In this document: piece by piece, positions 38,117-48,593 of the stretch | Layout of the letters: the number at the start of each line of letters is the position of its first letter | How positions within the stretch are numbered: position 1 is the stretch's first letter | DNA from: Enoplosus armatus | Lineage: Eukaryota > Chordata > Actinopteri > Centrarchiformes > Enoplosidae | Length of the DNA: 64,000 bases | Assembly: GCF_043641665.1 (NCBI RefSeq) | Contig: NC_092192.1 | Coordinates: forward strand, 22,302,978 to 22,366,977 | Direction of reading: 5' to 3' | Translations under genes and position numbers: made by a program | Notes under the pieces: model-generated | The model's database searches: none | What the model was told of the DNA's origin: nothing | The model's input: the letters and a program-made list of their open reading frames with translations, nothing else

Positions 38117-38160
<44 letters not shown>
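37734..38160. repeat. Two long (TG)n microsatellites
   Basis: (TG)n at 37734-37781 (one interruption) and at 38119-38160. Confidence 0.96.
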
Positions 38161-38161
<1 letters not shown>

Positions 38162-38383
38162 ACTGCAGGGGAGTTACAATCTCCAGTCAGCCTGTATATT
38201 GGGACTGAGCTGGTCATATTGGATGCAGACGGCGTATTTGCTGCTACAGCTGCCGCGCAGCGAATCTGCAGCGAGTGTCTGTGTTTATATTGGGTGGGGT
38301 GGGGTGGGGAGGCGATGGGCGCTTGGAGACATCTGTCTCCAACTGTGAGACCCCCGCCTCCCCTCCAGACCCTCCCATCACCA

Positions 38384-38390
<7 letters not shown>

Positions 38391-38422
<32 letters not shown>

Positions 38423-38886
38423 AATATCCTGTGCGGGCCGTTTCATCACGGTGTAACACGGCTGATAGGGATATCGGAGGGGGGTCCACTCTGGATAATG
38501 AGAGTGGCTGATGGAAGGTGGCTTCTGATGGGGGTCCCTGTTGGGCCCAAGGGCCTGGACAGATATTGCCTTTGGGAACAGGCTACACCTACAGAGAGAA
38601 CAGAGAAGGACGTCCGTGTGCTCGGTAAAGGGATAAGAATGATGCGATGTCAAAGCATCGGGTGGTGTTTTTGCGCGCGTTCGCACCAAAGCAGATTGTT
38701 TCGTGTCGGGACAAGATGTAAACTGACGAATGACCAGCTCAAATCCCCCGCAACAGAGCCTGAACCCGACGACGCTTTTCTTGACTCCCTCCCACTATCC
38801 CTCTCTTTGCTCTGCCAGCCAAGGGACTATCCATCATTCTCTCTCTGCCATCTGAATATTTACTCTTGAGGGGGGCCAGGAGGCTG

Positions 38887-38917
<31 letters not shown>
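38391..38917. repeat. Two (CA)n microsatellites
   Basis: (CA)n at 38391-38421 and 38889-38917. The first could pair with the (TG)n at 38119-38160 in the transcript. Confidence 0.96.
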
Positions 38918-38919
<2 letters not shown>

Positions 38920-40800
38920 CAGTCCTTGGAACATTAATGACAGCGATAAAGCCATTTAATTAAAAGTGAGCCCGAGCTCGCCCCAAAGGTGTTTTTTTAT
39001 GTCCAATTAAATGCTCAAATGATGCCCTGATATACAGCAGGGTCCTCCCGCTACTTTGCACATGTGGTAAATCACACAAGTCCCGCGGCCAGAGATAAAT
39101 GTTCCTTCCGCACAATAACACACTTTGTTTGGCGCGGAATGGATTAGCTTCTCTGATGGTTTTTAATTTTCATAATGACTCAGTGTAATTCGCACATCCA
39201 TCAATGTGCACCACGAGCTCACAAATGCTACATGCAGATGGGCGTCGTTTGTTTTTCGCGTGGCTAATGTGCTTGCCATTGAAATTGTGGAGATACAGAC
39301 ACGACAGCGACCTGAGTCAAGACGGCGAAAGTGAAAGCCTCAGAGATCAGAGGGTTGGATTGTTGTCGGGACTCAGATGCGGTTGTGTTCAGGGAGTGGG
39401 TGACGAAATCCCCTCTCTCGATATGTATGTCACATGTGCGTCGTGAAATGGTTTTCCAGGAATTGAATCAAGAAAGAATTAAGGGCGGCGACTAGGGATT
39501 ATTTTCTCTCTCTTATTTTAATCGCTTTGTTTTTCGATCGATCCATCGTTGCAGCTCGAGAAACAATGAATACACAACATGACGAAATGACGACAGCCGA
39601 AATACCTGACGAATCAGTCAAGTTCATTAAATTGATGGAAAGATCCTGTGAATCCCGTGTTGCCACAACATTGCCCACAACTGTCTAATACGACAAGGGC
39701 TTTTAAAGATATAGAAACGCTGTATCGTAATCTCTGCTGGTAGACAACTCTGTATTGTGCTAGGGTATATACTGCCATGTCTAGCTGTGTGTGTCCAATC
39801 AGACATCTGTATCTCTTACCCTGTGTGTGTGTGTGTGTGTGTGTTACTGTGCGCCTGTGCTCTGATTAAAGCACACTGCTCGGGCCCAGTGGTGGGGATT
39901 ACTCTGGCTTTGTTGAAGGGGTTTAAAAGAAAGGGTCAAAGTGCACCCACTTAATATGGGCCCCAAAGGGCCTCATGGGTAATTGCCAGTGCCTAATAAA
40001 CTTCTAGACACCCTCTTCCTGCTCAGATCTGGAGAGAGCGGAGGGCAGAATGGGAAAGATCAGGGGCCCCTGGAGCCATGATTTCAGAATGGTGTGTGTG
40101 TGACAGGTCATCGCGGCAGCCATTTAACCCTGCGGCATGGTAATTCAGACCCGGGGTGCAGCGAACTGTCCTATTTTCCCCCCTCGTTTTGCTTGACGGG
40201 ACAGGTTCCTGGACAATTTAGTCAGGGTATTGTAATCTGCTGTGAATAGTGATAGGGGGAAATGTCGGCAGCAGGTACAGATAAGGTCAGGGGTGCGGTT
40301 TGGCATATGATTCCAGGATTGGTGGGGCCAATGGGATTGGAGTGCTCTGTGGCTAAGTAATTGGCCATCAGGATATGGGTCTGGCTAAAGCCATAAGTGG
40401 CAATTTGATCCCTCTAAGAGACACAGATAAAAAAAATTAAAAAAAAAAGGCAGCAACACGGCGGTTCAGGAGTGCACCATGAATTGTGTAAACCTGTATT
40501 TTATCAGACCAAAGGCAAGCACAGGCGCCGTTAACTAATGAGGAAATGACAAATATCCTCCTTTCTCCTTAAACGACGGTGTTCCCATCTCCCATGACCT
40601 TGATTACAAACAAAGCAGGCTGATTTATGTCCTCGCATCCACGCCCACGCTCAGCCTCATTCAAAGGGGACGCCACGCTATCTTGACAACAAGAGGAATG
40701 GGCCTTTGCGGGCGCACAGCCTGACACTGAGATGCGATGCTTTCTCCCCACCGACCCCGGCATTTCAGATAAAGTAATGTTAGAAGTCTTGCAAGTTCAT

Positions 40801-40831
40801 ATGGATGGATGGATGAATGGATGGATGGATG
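40801..40831. repeat. (ATGG)n tetranucleotide repeat
   Basis: About seven units with one ATGA variant. Confidence 0.93.
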
Positions 40832-41335
40832 GACACACAGATATATGGGTGGTGATGATAATGGTAACGTCCTGGGGCTTTTGTTGGCCTGTCGGTGCTG
40901 TCATTAGAGGAGGCGTGTCATTCATCACATGAGGCAGTGACCCTCCCCTGCTGGCCCGTGACATTACCGTCTCTCGCCAAAGTCAACATGCACAACATAC
41001 CCACCCATGTATAAAGACGCACATGCATACATGACATATACAAGCACACACACGTGCGTACTGTACACATTCCCACCATCTATCAGTATTGACGTATGGT
41101 GAGGACAAAATGCCTGGAGGAGCCATATGCCTGGGCCATAACCTCGAAATGTAGGCTGTAATTTGCGCTTATTTGTACTTGTCCTTGTCCATTATATATT
41201 AGTGGTTCAACAGATTCCTTAAGACTAAAAATAATGGCTCAGAAAAGCTGCTCAATCATAGTAAAAAAGTGTACTTGCATAATACGGTAACCCCCCTCCT
41301 CCCCGGTTGGGAATGTGTAAAGGTTGCTGCTGTTA

Positions 41336-41367
41336 ACACCTTTCACTTCAACGTGAAAGGTGTGAAA
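41336..41367. promoter_or_regulatory. Palindrome with T-box half-site in intron 2
   Basis: Perfect 11-bp inverted repeat ACACCTTTCAC / GTGAAAGGTGT with a 6-nt loop. The right part overlaps AGGTGTGAAA (41358-41367), the consensus T-box half-site. It lies in a microsatellite-poor part of intron 2. Function is inferred. Confidence 0.35.
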
Positions 41368-42916
41368 TAATGCTATTTATGTTTGGTTGAATCAGAAGAC
41401 GATTGGAGAATTGCATGGGGATGAATTACTCCACTGGTTGTCTCATTGTGTCAATTCTATCTTTGCATTCATACACATGTTAAGTAACGTATTTGACGGG
41501 ATTTCAAAGGTCTGTGAAGAGTGCAAATTAGGACACCAGCTTCTGACATGACTTGCACTTTTTAAGGTGAAGTTACTGATTCCTCTCTGCTCATCCTCGT
41601 GACAGTCTCAACAGCCCTCCAGATCTTAGCGCACTCGGGAGAGAGTTGAGTCAGGACATGAGTGGAATGCCATTATATTGATATAACTTATTGATATCAC
41701 CAAATGCGATAGCCATAATGTATGCAAATCAGCCATGCTATCCTCTTGCATCAATTAATCATCCACCAACTCCTTGATGTCCAAATCTCACATCTACCCA
41801 TAGCTTCAAAGATAACTTTGTGGAATATATCTGACGGTAGAAATTTGATAGCCCCCAAGTGCTATTTTGAAAGAGCTGCTGCTCGACTTTGGAAGTTTCT
41901 TAATAAAAGCCTGGGAGAGACTGTGATGTGAAAGGAATTTTGGGAGGATCTGCCTTTCAGATCAGCTAGAGGAACATTCGGGCCAGATAGGAATGCCACT
42001 GAAACCATCTCTTTGGTTTATCCCCTTTGTAATTCCCTGGAGTGGCCAGAGGCCAGACTTCTAGCCTGCAGGCCTGCATGGCTTAGGCCTCTTCCTGGTG
42101 GACTAATGCCGTCAGTGCATCATCCTACAAAAACATCTCCCACACCTGTAATCTGAGAGGTCACAGAGCTCTAGAGACTGAAATGAGAAAGAAAAAGCCC
42201 AATGCCTTCAGGTAACAGGCACAAGATGTTGACAACAGAGAAATGAATTTGGAAGTAAAGGAGGCGAGCTGACTCGAAGACAAATCTGTAATGTTTTATG
42301 AATAGACTCCAGCAAAGCAGAGGAGAGGGAGTTCTTTTCTGGATTTGGTATTCAAAGTGGTTTTCACCAGTTGATATTGTTGATTTGTCTGATGTACTTG
42401 TTTGAATGGTGACTTGTTTTCTTGACCACATATCCAAGTGTATTTATGCATGTGCATTTGCCAAGGGAGTGTGTGTGTGGGTCTGAATAATTCATCTACT
42501 CCGTGTGTGTCAGCCACAAGAGCCTCCATTATTGATGTGCTGTGATGCCGCACACATGACACAGAGTCAATGAAGACCTTAGGGACACATGCACACCATG
42601 TTGAATCCAGGCATACAGTATCAAAAGCAATGGCCTGCCTTACTTTGCGTTTTTTTTAAGCTCAGTGAGAGATTATCTATTTTTTGCACCTGTTTGGCAT
42701 CCATGTTTTTTTGTTTTTGAAGGCCAAATGTCAGTACAAAGTCAACAGGACACCATGTGTGTGCATAGTCAGATAAAGGAAAGTATCATCAACAGGCTAA
42801 ATGTCAGCAGAAACTAGCCAGATGCAACGCAGAGCCAGATAAAAGACAGTATCATCAACAAAGAAGTTTACACACACAGTCTTACCGTGTCGCTGCGCCC
42901 TCCCTCTTCTCCCCAG

Positions 42917-43074
42917 TTCTGAGAGACGACTTCCGTCAAACACCCAGTGATGTCGTGGTGGCTGCAGGTGAGCCGGCTGTCATGGAGTGCATCCCCCCCA
43001 GAGGCCATCCAGAGCCCACCATCTCCTGGAAGAGAAACAACATCCGGGTCAATGACCGAGATGAGAGGATCACT
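42917..43074 (+). CDS. robo3: robo3 exon 3: first half of immunoglobulin domain 2
   Basis: Encodes the last two bases of codon 131 through residue 183. Joining to exon 2 gives EVAILRDDFRQ, the highly conserved Ig1-Ig2 junction of vertebrate Robo proteins. C155 is the first disulphide cysteine, followed by [12 protein letters not shown] with W168. The variable stretch [15 protein letters not shown] ends the exon in phase 0. The acceptor is TTCTCCCCAG and the donor is ACT|GTAAGT. The Ig2 domain is split here and completed by exon 4, the normal Robo intron position. Confidence 0.93.
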
Positions 43075-43779
43075 GTAAGTTGGCAGGTCTCTTTTCTATA
43101 GAAATATCTTCTTTTTTTTTTTAGTGAGGGGGACCTTGCTTATGCCACAAGTATCATGCAATTAAACAAAAGTGATTTAACTGGAAACAACTCAACTGCT
43201 GATTTTCTTTCCCCCTTATTTTAAGAAAAATATTGTTAGACCTGTTCATTTGGAAACTCCAAATTTTCTTCGTCATCCACTAGCCAATCAATAATTTGGA
43301 GCTTTGATTATTGATGAGAAGCCTCTGATTAAGAATCAATCCAGTTCCATCATTGCTGGATAACGGAAAAGCAACATTGCTATTGAATTGCATTGTGTGT
43401 TGTTTAATTGAATCATTAGAACGCCATCTGCTAGAAATAACTATAACTAATAAGAATAATAATAATACACCTACTACTTGGGAGCACTACGCCAGCACCA
43501 ATGGGTTGGAGATGTCTCCATGGCGATTGGCCTGGAGCTAGACCCATTGTCAAACAGTGTAAGAACTGGCATAGGAGCCATCTGCCATGACACACTGAAA
43601 ACGAGTGGCTTCTCTCTTGACTAACATGCCTCAATATCCTGTGTCCAACCTCTCTCCATTTGTCTTCTTTCATTCCCCCTCCTTCACCACCACATCTCCT
43701 CCTCCTCCTCCTCCTCCTCCTCCTCACTTTTCATCCATTTTCCTCCTGTGCCTCTCTCCCTCCCCTCCCCCATTTTCAG
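43075..43779 (+). other. robo3 intron 3
   Basis: 705 nt. The 3' half is strongly pyrimidine-rich and includes a (CTC)n tract at about 43696-43727 leading into the exon 4 acceptor (CATTTTCAG). Nothing else recognisable. Confidence 0.9.
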
Positions 43780-43900
43780 ATCCGAGGAGGCAAGTTGATG
43801 ATTTCCAACACCAGGAAAAGTGATGCTGGCATGTATGTGTGTGTTGGAACCAACATGGTCGGAGAGAAAGACAGTGATCCCGCTGAGCTGGTGGTGTTTG
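43780..43900 (+). CDS. robo3: robo3 exon 4: second half of immunoglobulin domain 2
   Basis: Encodes residues 184-223 plus one base. It starts [21 protein letters not shown], the near-invariant Robo Ig2 block, with C204 pairing C155, followed by [19 protein letters not shown]. The donor is TTTG|GTGAGT in phase 1. The junction codon with exon 5 is GAG (E224), giving the standard VFERP link to Ig3. Reading through the donor meets a stop 11 codons on, so retention of intron 4 would truncate the protein after Ig2. Confidence 0.95.
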
Positions 43901-45884
43901 GTGAGTCATTTTTGCTGCATCCCATTAAATTGTAGTCAATTTGCAAATTTGATATCACAATCGCATGTCCCTATGCAAACATGGTTATTTTTGAATCGCA
44001 CAACACATACGAACATTTCAGATGCAAAGATCTATATCTCCAAACAATAATGATTGAGGTTATACAGTTATCGGCGATAAAATATGCTTAAATTACAGCG
44101 CAAATAGCCTAAATTGGAGATAATTGTTCATCTATTGGACGAAATGACATTTAATAATCCCGTAGAATAAGTTCCACTACTTAGAAATGTGCAGTGGTTC
44201 CTGCAGAAAGCTTCACAAAACACAAGCATCCTCTGTTTTCTGCCTTTCTGTGGGTTTATTTTCTCTTGGACTGCAAGCTGACGCTGTTGGAGCAGAAGAT
44301 GAATAATCCCCCCCCCCCTTCCCCAGCTGCCCTTTGCTTTGCTCTCTCGACCCCTCTGCTTCTTTCCCTCCCTCTGATGCTCGGCTTTGCTCTCAGCAGA
44401 GCAGCAGCATAAGCGTTCTCAAAGTGTGTATTGATCCCAGGAAACAGATAGAAGATTGGTATTTTCTTTTCAGTCCCATCAAACACCCCCTTCTCGTTTC
44501 CTCGTCTCCTCTTCTCCTCGTCTCCTCTTCCCCTCGTTTCCTTGTCTCCTCTTCTTCTCGTCTCCTCTTCTCCTCGTCTCCTCTTCCCCTCGTTTCCTTG
44601 TCTCCTCTTCTCCTCATCTCCACTCTCCTTGTCTCCTCGTCTCCTCTTCTCCTCATCTCCACTCTCCTTGTCTCCTCTTCTCCTCATCTCCTCATCCCCA
44701 CTCTCCTTGTCTCCTCGTCTCCTCATCTCCACTCTCCTTGTCTTCTTGTCCACTCTTCTCCTTGTCTCCTTCTCCTCATCTCCACTCTCCTTGTCTTCTC
44801 GTCTCCTCTTCTCCTCATCTCCACTCTTCTTGTCTTCTTGTCTCCTCTTCTCCTTGTCTCCTCTTCTCCTCATCTCCTCATCTCCACTCTCCTTGTCTTC
44901 TCGTCTCCTCTTCTCCTCGTTTCCTTGTCTCCTCTTCTTCTTGTCTCCTCTTCTCCTCATCTCCACTCTCCTTGTCTCCTCGTCTCCTCTTCCTCTCGTC
45001 TCCTCTTCTCCTCATCTCCACTCTCCTTGTCTTCTTGTCTCCTCTTCTCCTCGTCTTCTTGTCTCCTCTTCTCCTCGTCTCCTCTTCTCCTCATCTCCAC
45101 TCTCCTTGTCTCCTCGTCTCCTCATCTCCACTCTCCTTGTCTCCTCGTCTCCTCTTCCTCTCGTCTCCTCGTCTCCTCATCTCCACTCTCCTTGTCTCCT
45201 CGTCTCCTCTTCCTCTCGTCTCCTCTTCTCCTCATCTCCACTCTCCTTGTCTTCTTGTCTCCTCTTCTCCTCGTCTCCTCTTCTCCTCATCTCCACTCTC
45301 CTTGTCTTCTCGTCTCCTCTTCTCCTCGTCTCCTTGTCTCCTCTTCTCCTCGTCTCCTCTTCCTCTCGTCTCCTCGTCTCATCTCCTTTTCTCCTCGGTC
45401 ATTTAAATGTAAACATAATCTGTTCCTGCATGAGTCTTGGGTGTTGATCCTGGACCTTTCGTGTCTTGGTAAAGGTTCGGTAAGGAATCTCTCAGGCTCA
45501 GTTGAAGCTCGGATCGAACATTCAGACTCAAAGTGAGCTCTGGCGCAATGCAGTGGACTCCAACTTTCCCCACTCAGTTTCCCACACCAGGCTTCGCCCT
45601 CCCGACTCTTCCCCTCCTGCTCCATTACTCCCTCTCTCGGTTTTGGTTTTGCTCTTCCATATTTCTCTGGCTTCCTCTGGTCTTCGGATTTTAAGAATTA
45701 CAGACGGCATTTGACAAGATCCATTAGAAGACACTCGAGATCGAATCTGATGTTTGAAAGCTGTGTCTGGATTTGGCTAAACTATCCCAAATGGCTCTTC
45801 TATCACATGAAAGGCAGTGTTGCAAATGTATCGCAGTGTTTTTGAACCCTCCCTCTCCATTCTCTGCCTGTTGTCTAATTTCAG
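43901..45884 (+). other. robo3 intron 4
   Basis: 1984 nt, nearly half of it a pyrimidine-rich minisatellite (44491-45398, listed separately). The remainder is ordinary intronic sequence ending in TGTCTAATTTCAG, with a plausible branch point in CTAAT. Confidence 0.88.
44491..45398. repeat. Pyrimidine-rich minisatellite in intron 4
   Basis: About 0.9 kb of almost pure C/T on the plus strand (only scattered G and A), built from TCTCC-type units. The core CATCTCCACTCTCCTTGTCT recurs about fourteen times, separated by variable CTC/GTC units. Because stop codons are rare in such sequence, all three plus frames stay open for hundreds of codons, giving Ser/Leu-rich translations with no coding meaning. 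It ends 486 nt before exon 5. Confidence 0.92.
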
Positions 45885-46023
45885 AGAGGCCCGTGTTCAC
45901 CAAGCAGCCGGTGAACCAGGTGGTGCTGGCAGACGATACGGTGGACTTCTTCTGCGAGGTGCACGGAGACCCGACTCCGACTGTCCGCTGGCGGAGAGAG
46001 GAGGGGGAGCTGCCCCGCGGCAG
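45885..46023 (+). CDS. robo3: robo3 exon 5: first half of immunoglobulin domain 3
   Basis: Encodes residue 224 (completed) to two bases of residue 270. The sequence [17 protein letters not shown], then C247 and GDPTPTVRW (W259), ending GELPRGR, is closer to ROBO3 than to ROBO1/2; VNQVVLAD is the best paralogue marker in the window. The donor is CAG|GTACAA, weak beyond the GT. If intron 5 is retained the frame reads R-Y-N-stop at once. The call for this donor is fixed by the family sequence GELPxGR(Y/F)EIR, recovered only with this junction. Confidence 0.93.
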
Positions 46024-47014
46024 GTACAACTGAAGCTGTCTGTTAGGACCGCGCGATGCGTCACTGCCGCCCTGGCAACGTGTTACATTTCAATTAGTGT
46101 CCGCCAATAATCGCAGTTTCCAGTCAGAGAGCAACTAGCGCAATTAGTGTGCGTTTCTGCGCTGAGCTTGCCGAGGACGATGTTCTGTGAGCGCTTGTAA
46201 AGCGCAAAATGGACGACTAATTGAAACAAAGCAGCTGAAATGGCTTAATTGCTAATGATTGCCTTAGAAATTGCAACAGTCAAGTGGTGTTTACAGTGCA
46301 CATCGCTCTAAAGACGCAGAGCTATTACAGCTTGTGTCAGTAGCACGAGGCAACCTATTTAACTGCCAGTGATGGTACGTGATGATCCAATACAGAGTAA
46401 CACTGTGACTGTGGTACTGTGAGAGCCACACTCTCTCGCACTCTCTGTGGATTTGATTGGACGGGGGGGGGGGGGTGGGCAGATCTACACGGGGAGACCC
46501 TGATGGATTTTGTTTTCTCCACTGCCTAGAGCTACACAGGACAAGTCACTCTGTCTCCACATGCATCCATGGCTAGTAAACACGTCAACACTTAGACACC
46601 TCACTGTCCTCTCTTCACACCCGTTGATACGAGGACAATAATCTTACTGAACCATGTGAGCGGGGGCTTGTTCTTAGCGTCACAGCTCTACATTTTGCCT
46701 TTTTTTTTTGAATGCATTTTTGAATTTGACCAGATGAAAATATCCTCAAAAAATCCAGAATTAATAAAAAATACTGAACACATTGGATTTTCACGGTTTT
46801 AAATGCATTTATATGTCGTAGAGAGAAAAAAAATAAACACAAGAATCACAACGGCAGCTGTCAGCTCATATCCAGGAGGTCTACATAAAGCTTTTGTGGA
46901 CTCAGAGGGATTCTTATTGCTAGTCCGATTCTGATTCAAACGTGAAACTCGCCAACAACTGGAGTTTTCTGGAAAAGTGACGCGTCGCATTTTTTGCCCT
47001 AAATGTCTTTCCAG
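46024..47014 (+). other. robo3 intron 5
   Basis: 991 nt with no repeat larger than a short G tract near 46464. It ends in a T-rich tract and TCTTTCCAG. Confidence 0.88.
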
Positions 47015-47142
47015 ATTCGAGATCCGCGGTGACAGCAGCCTGCGCCTGACCCAGGTGCGAGGCGAGGACGAGGGCACTTACACCTGCGTGTCAGAGAACA
47101 GCGTGGGCAAAGCAGAGGCATCGGGGACCCTGCAAGTGCACG
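47015..47142 (+). CDS. robo3: robo3 exon 6: second half of immunoglobulin domain 3
   Basis: Encodes the end of residue 270 through 312 plus one base. It reads [24 protein letters not shown], with C294 closing the Ig3 disulphide, then [18 protein letters not shown]. The block [21 protein letters not shown] is shared with ROBO3. The donor is CACG|GTAAGA in phase 1. A (CA)n repeat begins 32 nt downstream of the exon. Skipping from exon 6 to 7 leaves HVPPQ; inclusion of the candidate microexon in intron 6 would give HVGPSMPPQ. Confidence 0.94.
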
Positions 47143-47173
47143 GTAAGACGTGGGCTACTCCCCCCCTCGCTCA

Positions 47174-47174
<1 letters not shown>

Positions 47175-47210
<36 letters not shown>
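47175..47210. repeat. (CA)n microsatellite just after exon 6
   Basis: 18 units beginning 32 nt downstream of the Ig3 exon end. Confidence 0.97.
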
Positions 47211-47211
<1 letters not shown>

Positions 47212-48135
47212 TAAATTAAACTCATCAAATTTCATTTTAAGCGTGAAAAAAACAAACAAAAGTGCCAAAGGCGACACAATGTTTGAACTTTTTAGAAATC
47301 TGCCACCGACTTAAAAAAAGATCATTCAACAAGTGAAACTTCAGTGGAGCCAATTGCATGGAAATGCATGAAAATTGGATTTTAACACTGAATTATTTGC
47401 ACAGATGGACGTTTTTTTTGCTGCGACGCATCACAAAAACATCTCGCCCACCGGCGTGCCGTCATTTAACGGCCTTTTCTTTCTGATGAATCGAATTTTG
47501 GAGCTTTCGTGGACGTTCCCTCTTTAAGAACGCGCTGAATGTTATCATCAATGGTCAAAATGTTTTATACGAGCGGATAAGGAGCCAGGCCAGACGCTGC
47601 GGCTGGATGAAACTCCCCCGCGTTATGCCAGTGGTAACATGCTGTTAGCTGAAACTACAAGAGAGGAAAAAAGTGAAAAATGGATTTTTAAGTTCCTTTC
47701 AAGCCTCGCCTCGTCATCCCTCTGGAGGGAGAGCCGAGATCAAAAAGCAGTGAAATTGCATTAGAATAAAGTCAGTCCCTTGAGAGGCACTTGGATGAGA
47801 AATCTGTCATTTGTGATGATAAAAGGGAATATTTAGAGTTTCACTCTGTAACGGTTGATTCTGTGAGCAGGGCCCCCGACGCTCCTGATATCTGTCAGCT
47901 CACGTACGCTCACACGCTATACCCACATGCATGCTCATGCAGACAGGCATGGGGTATTTGTTGGTGCAAGAGAAAAAAAACACACGTTATACACACTCTT
48001 GCACGTGCATAAATGCACTTTACTAATAGAATTCTGCAGCCGACCGAAGAAGTCACTCCCAGCGGCAGCTATTTAGCAAATGGAGATTGATTGTGGGTTG
48101 GCGCATGCGGCTGCAGTGTTAGGGATAATAGGAAT

Positions 48136-48137
<2 letters not shown>

Positions 48138-48173
<36 letters not shown>
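48138..48173. repeat. (CA)n microsatellite upstream of the candidate microexon
   Basis: 18 units, 316 nt upstream of 48490. Complementary to the (GT)n at 48532-48592. Confidence 0.97.
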
Positions 48174-48175
<2 letters not shown>

Positions 48176-48489
48176 GGAAAATGACCACGTATTGTGCATC
48201 ATCTTCACCTGTATATCCACATCCAGTTCACCTCTCCTCCTCCTCCTCCCTGTCCCGTTCTTTTGGGACCACTTCATCTCAATAGCAGCCAATTTCAGCT
48301 CAGTCCATTCACATGCAATAGAGCGCCGAGTGGCTGCGGTGCTCCAAAGTTCCACTCTTCCTCAGTCCCGTTCAAAACGCTTCATCACAGCATCACTGTT
48401 CACCACGAGCTCATCATCTCATTCTCATTCATCTTTTTCTTTTCTACCCCCCCCCCCCAACCCCTTTTTTCTGCATCACCCCATTGCAG

Positions 48490-48501
48490 TCGGCCCATCC
48501 A
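48490..48501 (+). CDS. robo3: Candidate 12-nt robo3 microexon (6b-like) in the Ig3-Ig4 linker
   Basis: The sequence TCGGCCCATCCA is preceded by a T/C-rich tract and CCCCATTGCAG, and followed by the strong donor GTAAGTATT. Exon 6 ends and exon 7 begins in phase 1, and 12 nt keeps the frame, so the codons become GTC GGC CCA TCC ATG. The linker changes from H-V-PPQ to H-V-G-P-S-M-PPQ. About fifteen YCAY motifs lie between 48380 and 48530, and TGCATG (RBFOX-type) is at 48528-48533, 26 nt after the exon, followed by (GT)n to 48592. Mammalian Robo1 and Robo2 have a NOVA-dependent microexon, e6b, of 3-4 codons; as I recall, the Robo1 version inserts Val-Gly-Ser before EPPH. Splice signals and phase are seen directly; use as an exon is inferred. 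Confidence 0.65.
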
Positions 48502-48531
48502 GTAAGTATTCCATTTCATCCCATCTTTGCA

Positions 48532-48546
48532 TGTGTGTGTGTGTGT

Positions 48547-48592
<46 letters not shown>
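48532..48592. repeat. (GT)n microsatellite downstream of the candidate microexon
   Basis: About 30 units with one CT interruption, starting 30 nt after the candidate microexon. UG repeats in RNA are bound by TDP-43 and CELF proteins. Confidence 0.97.

Positions 48593-48593
<1 letters not shown>

Larger units (their letters stand above)
24271..42916 (+). other. robo3 intron 2
   Basis: 18.6 kb without a supportable gene. The first 15 kb is dense in microsatellites: (AG)n 24302, (ATT)n 25847, (TG)n 28122, (CA)n 28264, (TG)n 29528 and 29835, (CA)n 30295, (AC)n 35349, (TG)n 37734 and 38119, (CA)n 38391 and 38889. It also holds G22 at 33524 and C19 at 36568. Decayed dispersed repeats lie at 24475, 27025, 31032, 33157 and 34990. 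The last part, from about 40870 to 42900, is almost free of simple repeats. Parts at 34430-34660, 36900-37290 and 39880-40600 look like conserved non-coding sequence by composition. A T-box-like palindrome lies at 41336-41367. Confidence 0.85.

Noticed and set aside
38114..38869. 251-codon plus-strand open frame
   Set aside because: Begins inside a (TG)n repeat, passes through (CA)n, has no domain, and lies in the robo3 intron with competing frames on the other strand.
44334..45536. 400-codon plus-strand open frame, plus two overlapping 300-codon frames and a Lys/Arg/Glu-rich minus-strand frame
   Set aside because: All are produced by the CT-rich minisatellite, which rarely contains stop codons in any frame. 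They have no domain and are internally repetitive.
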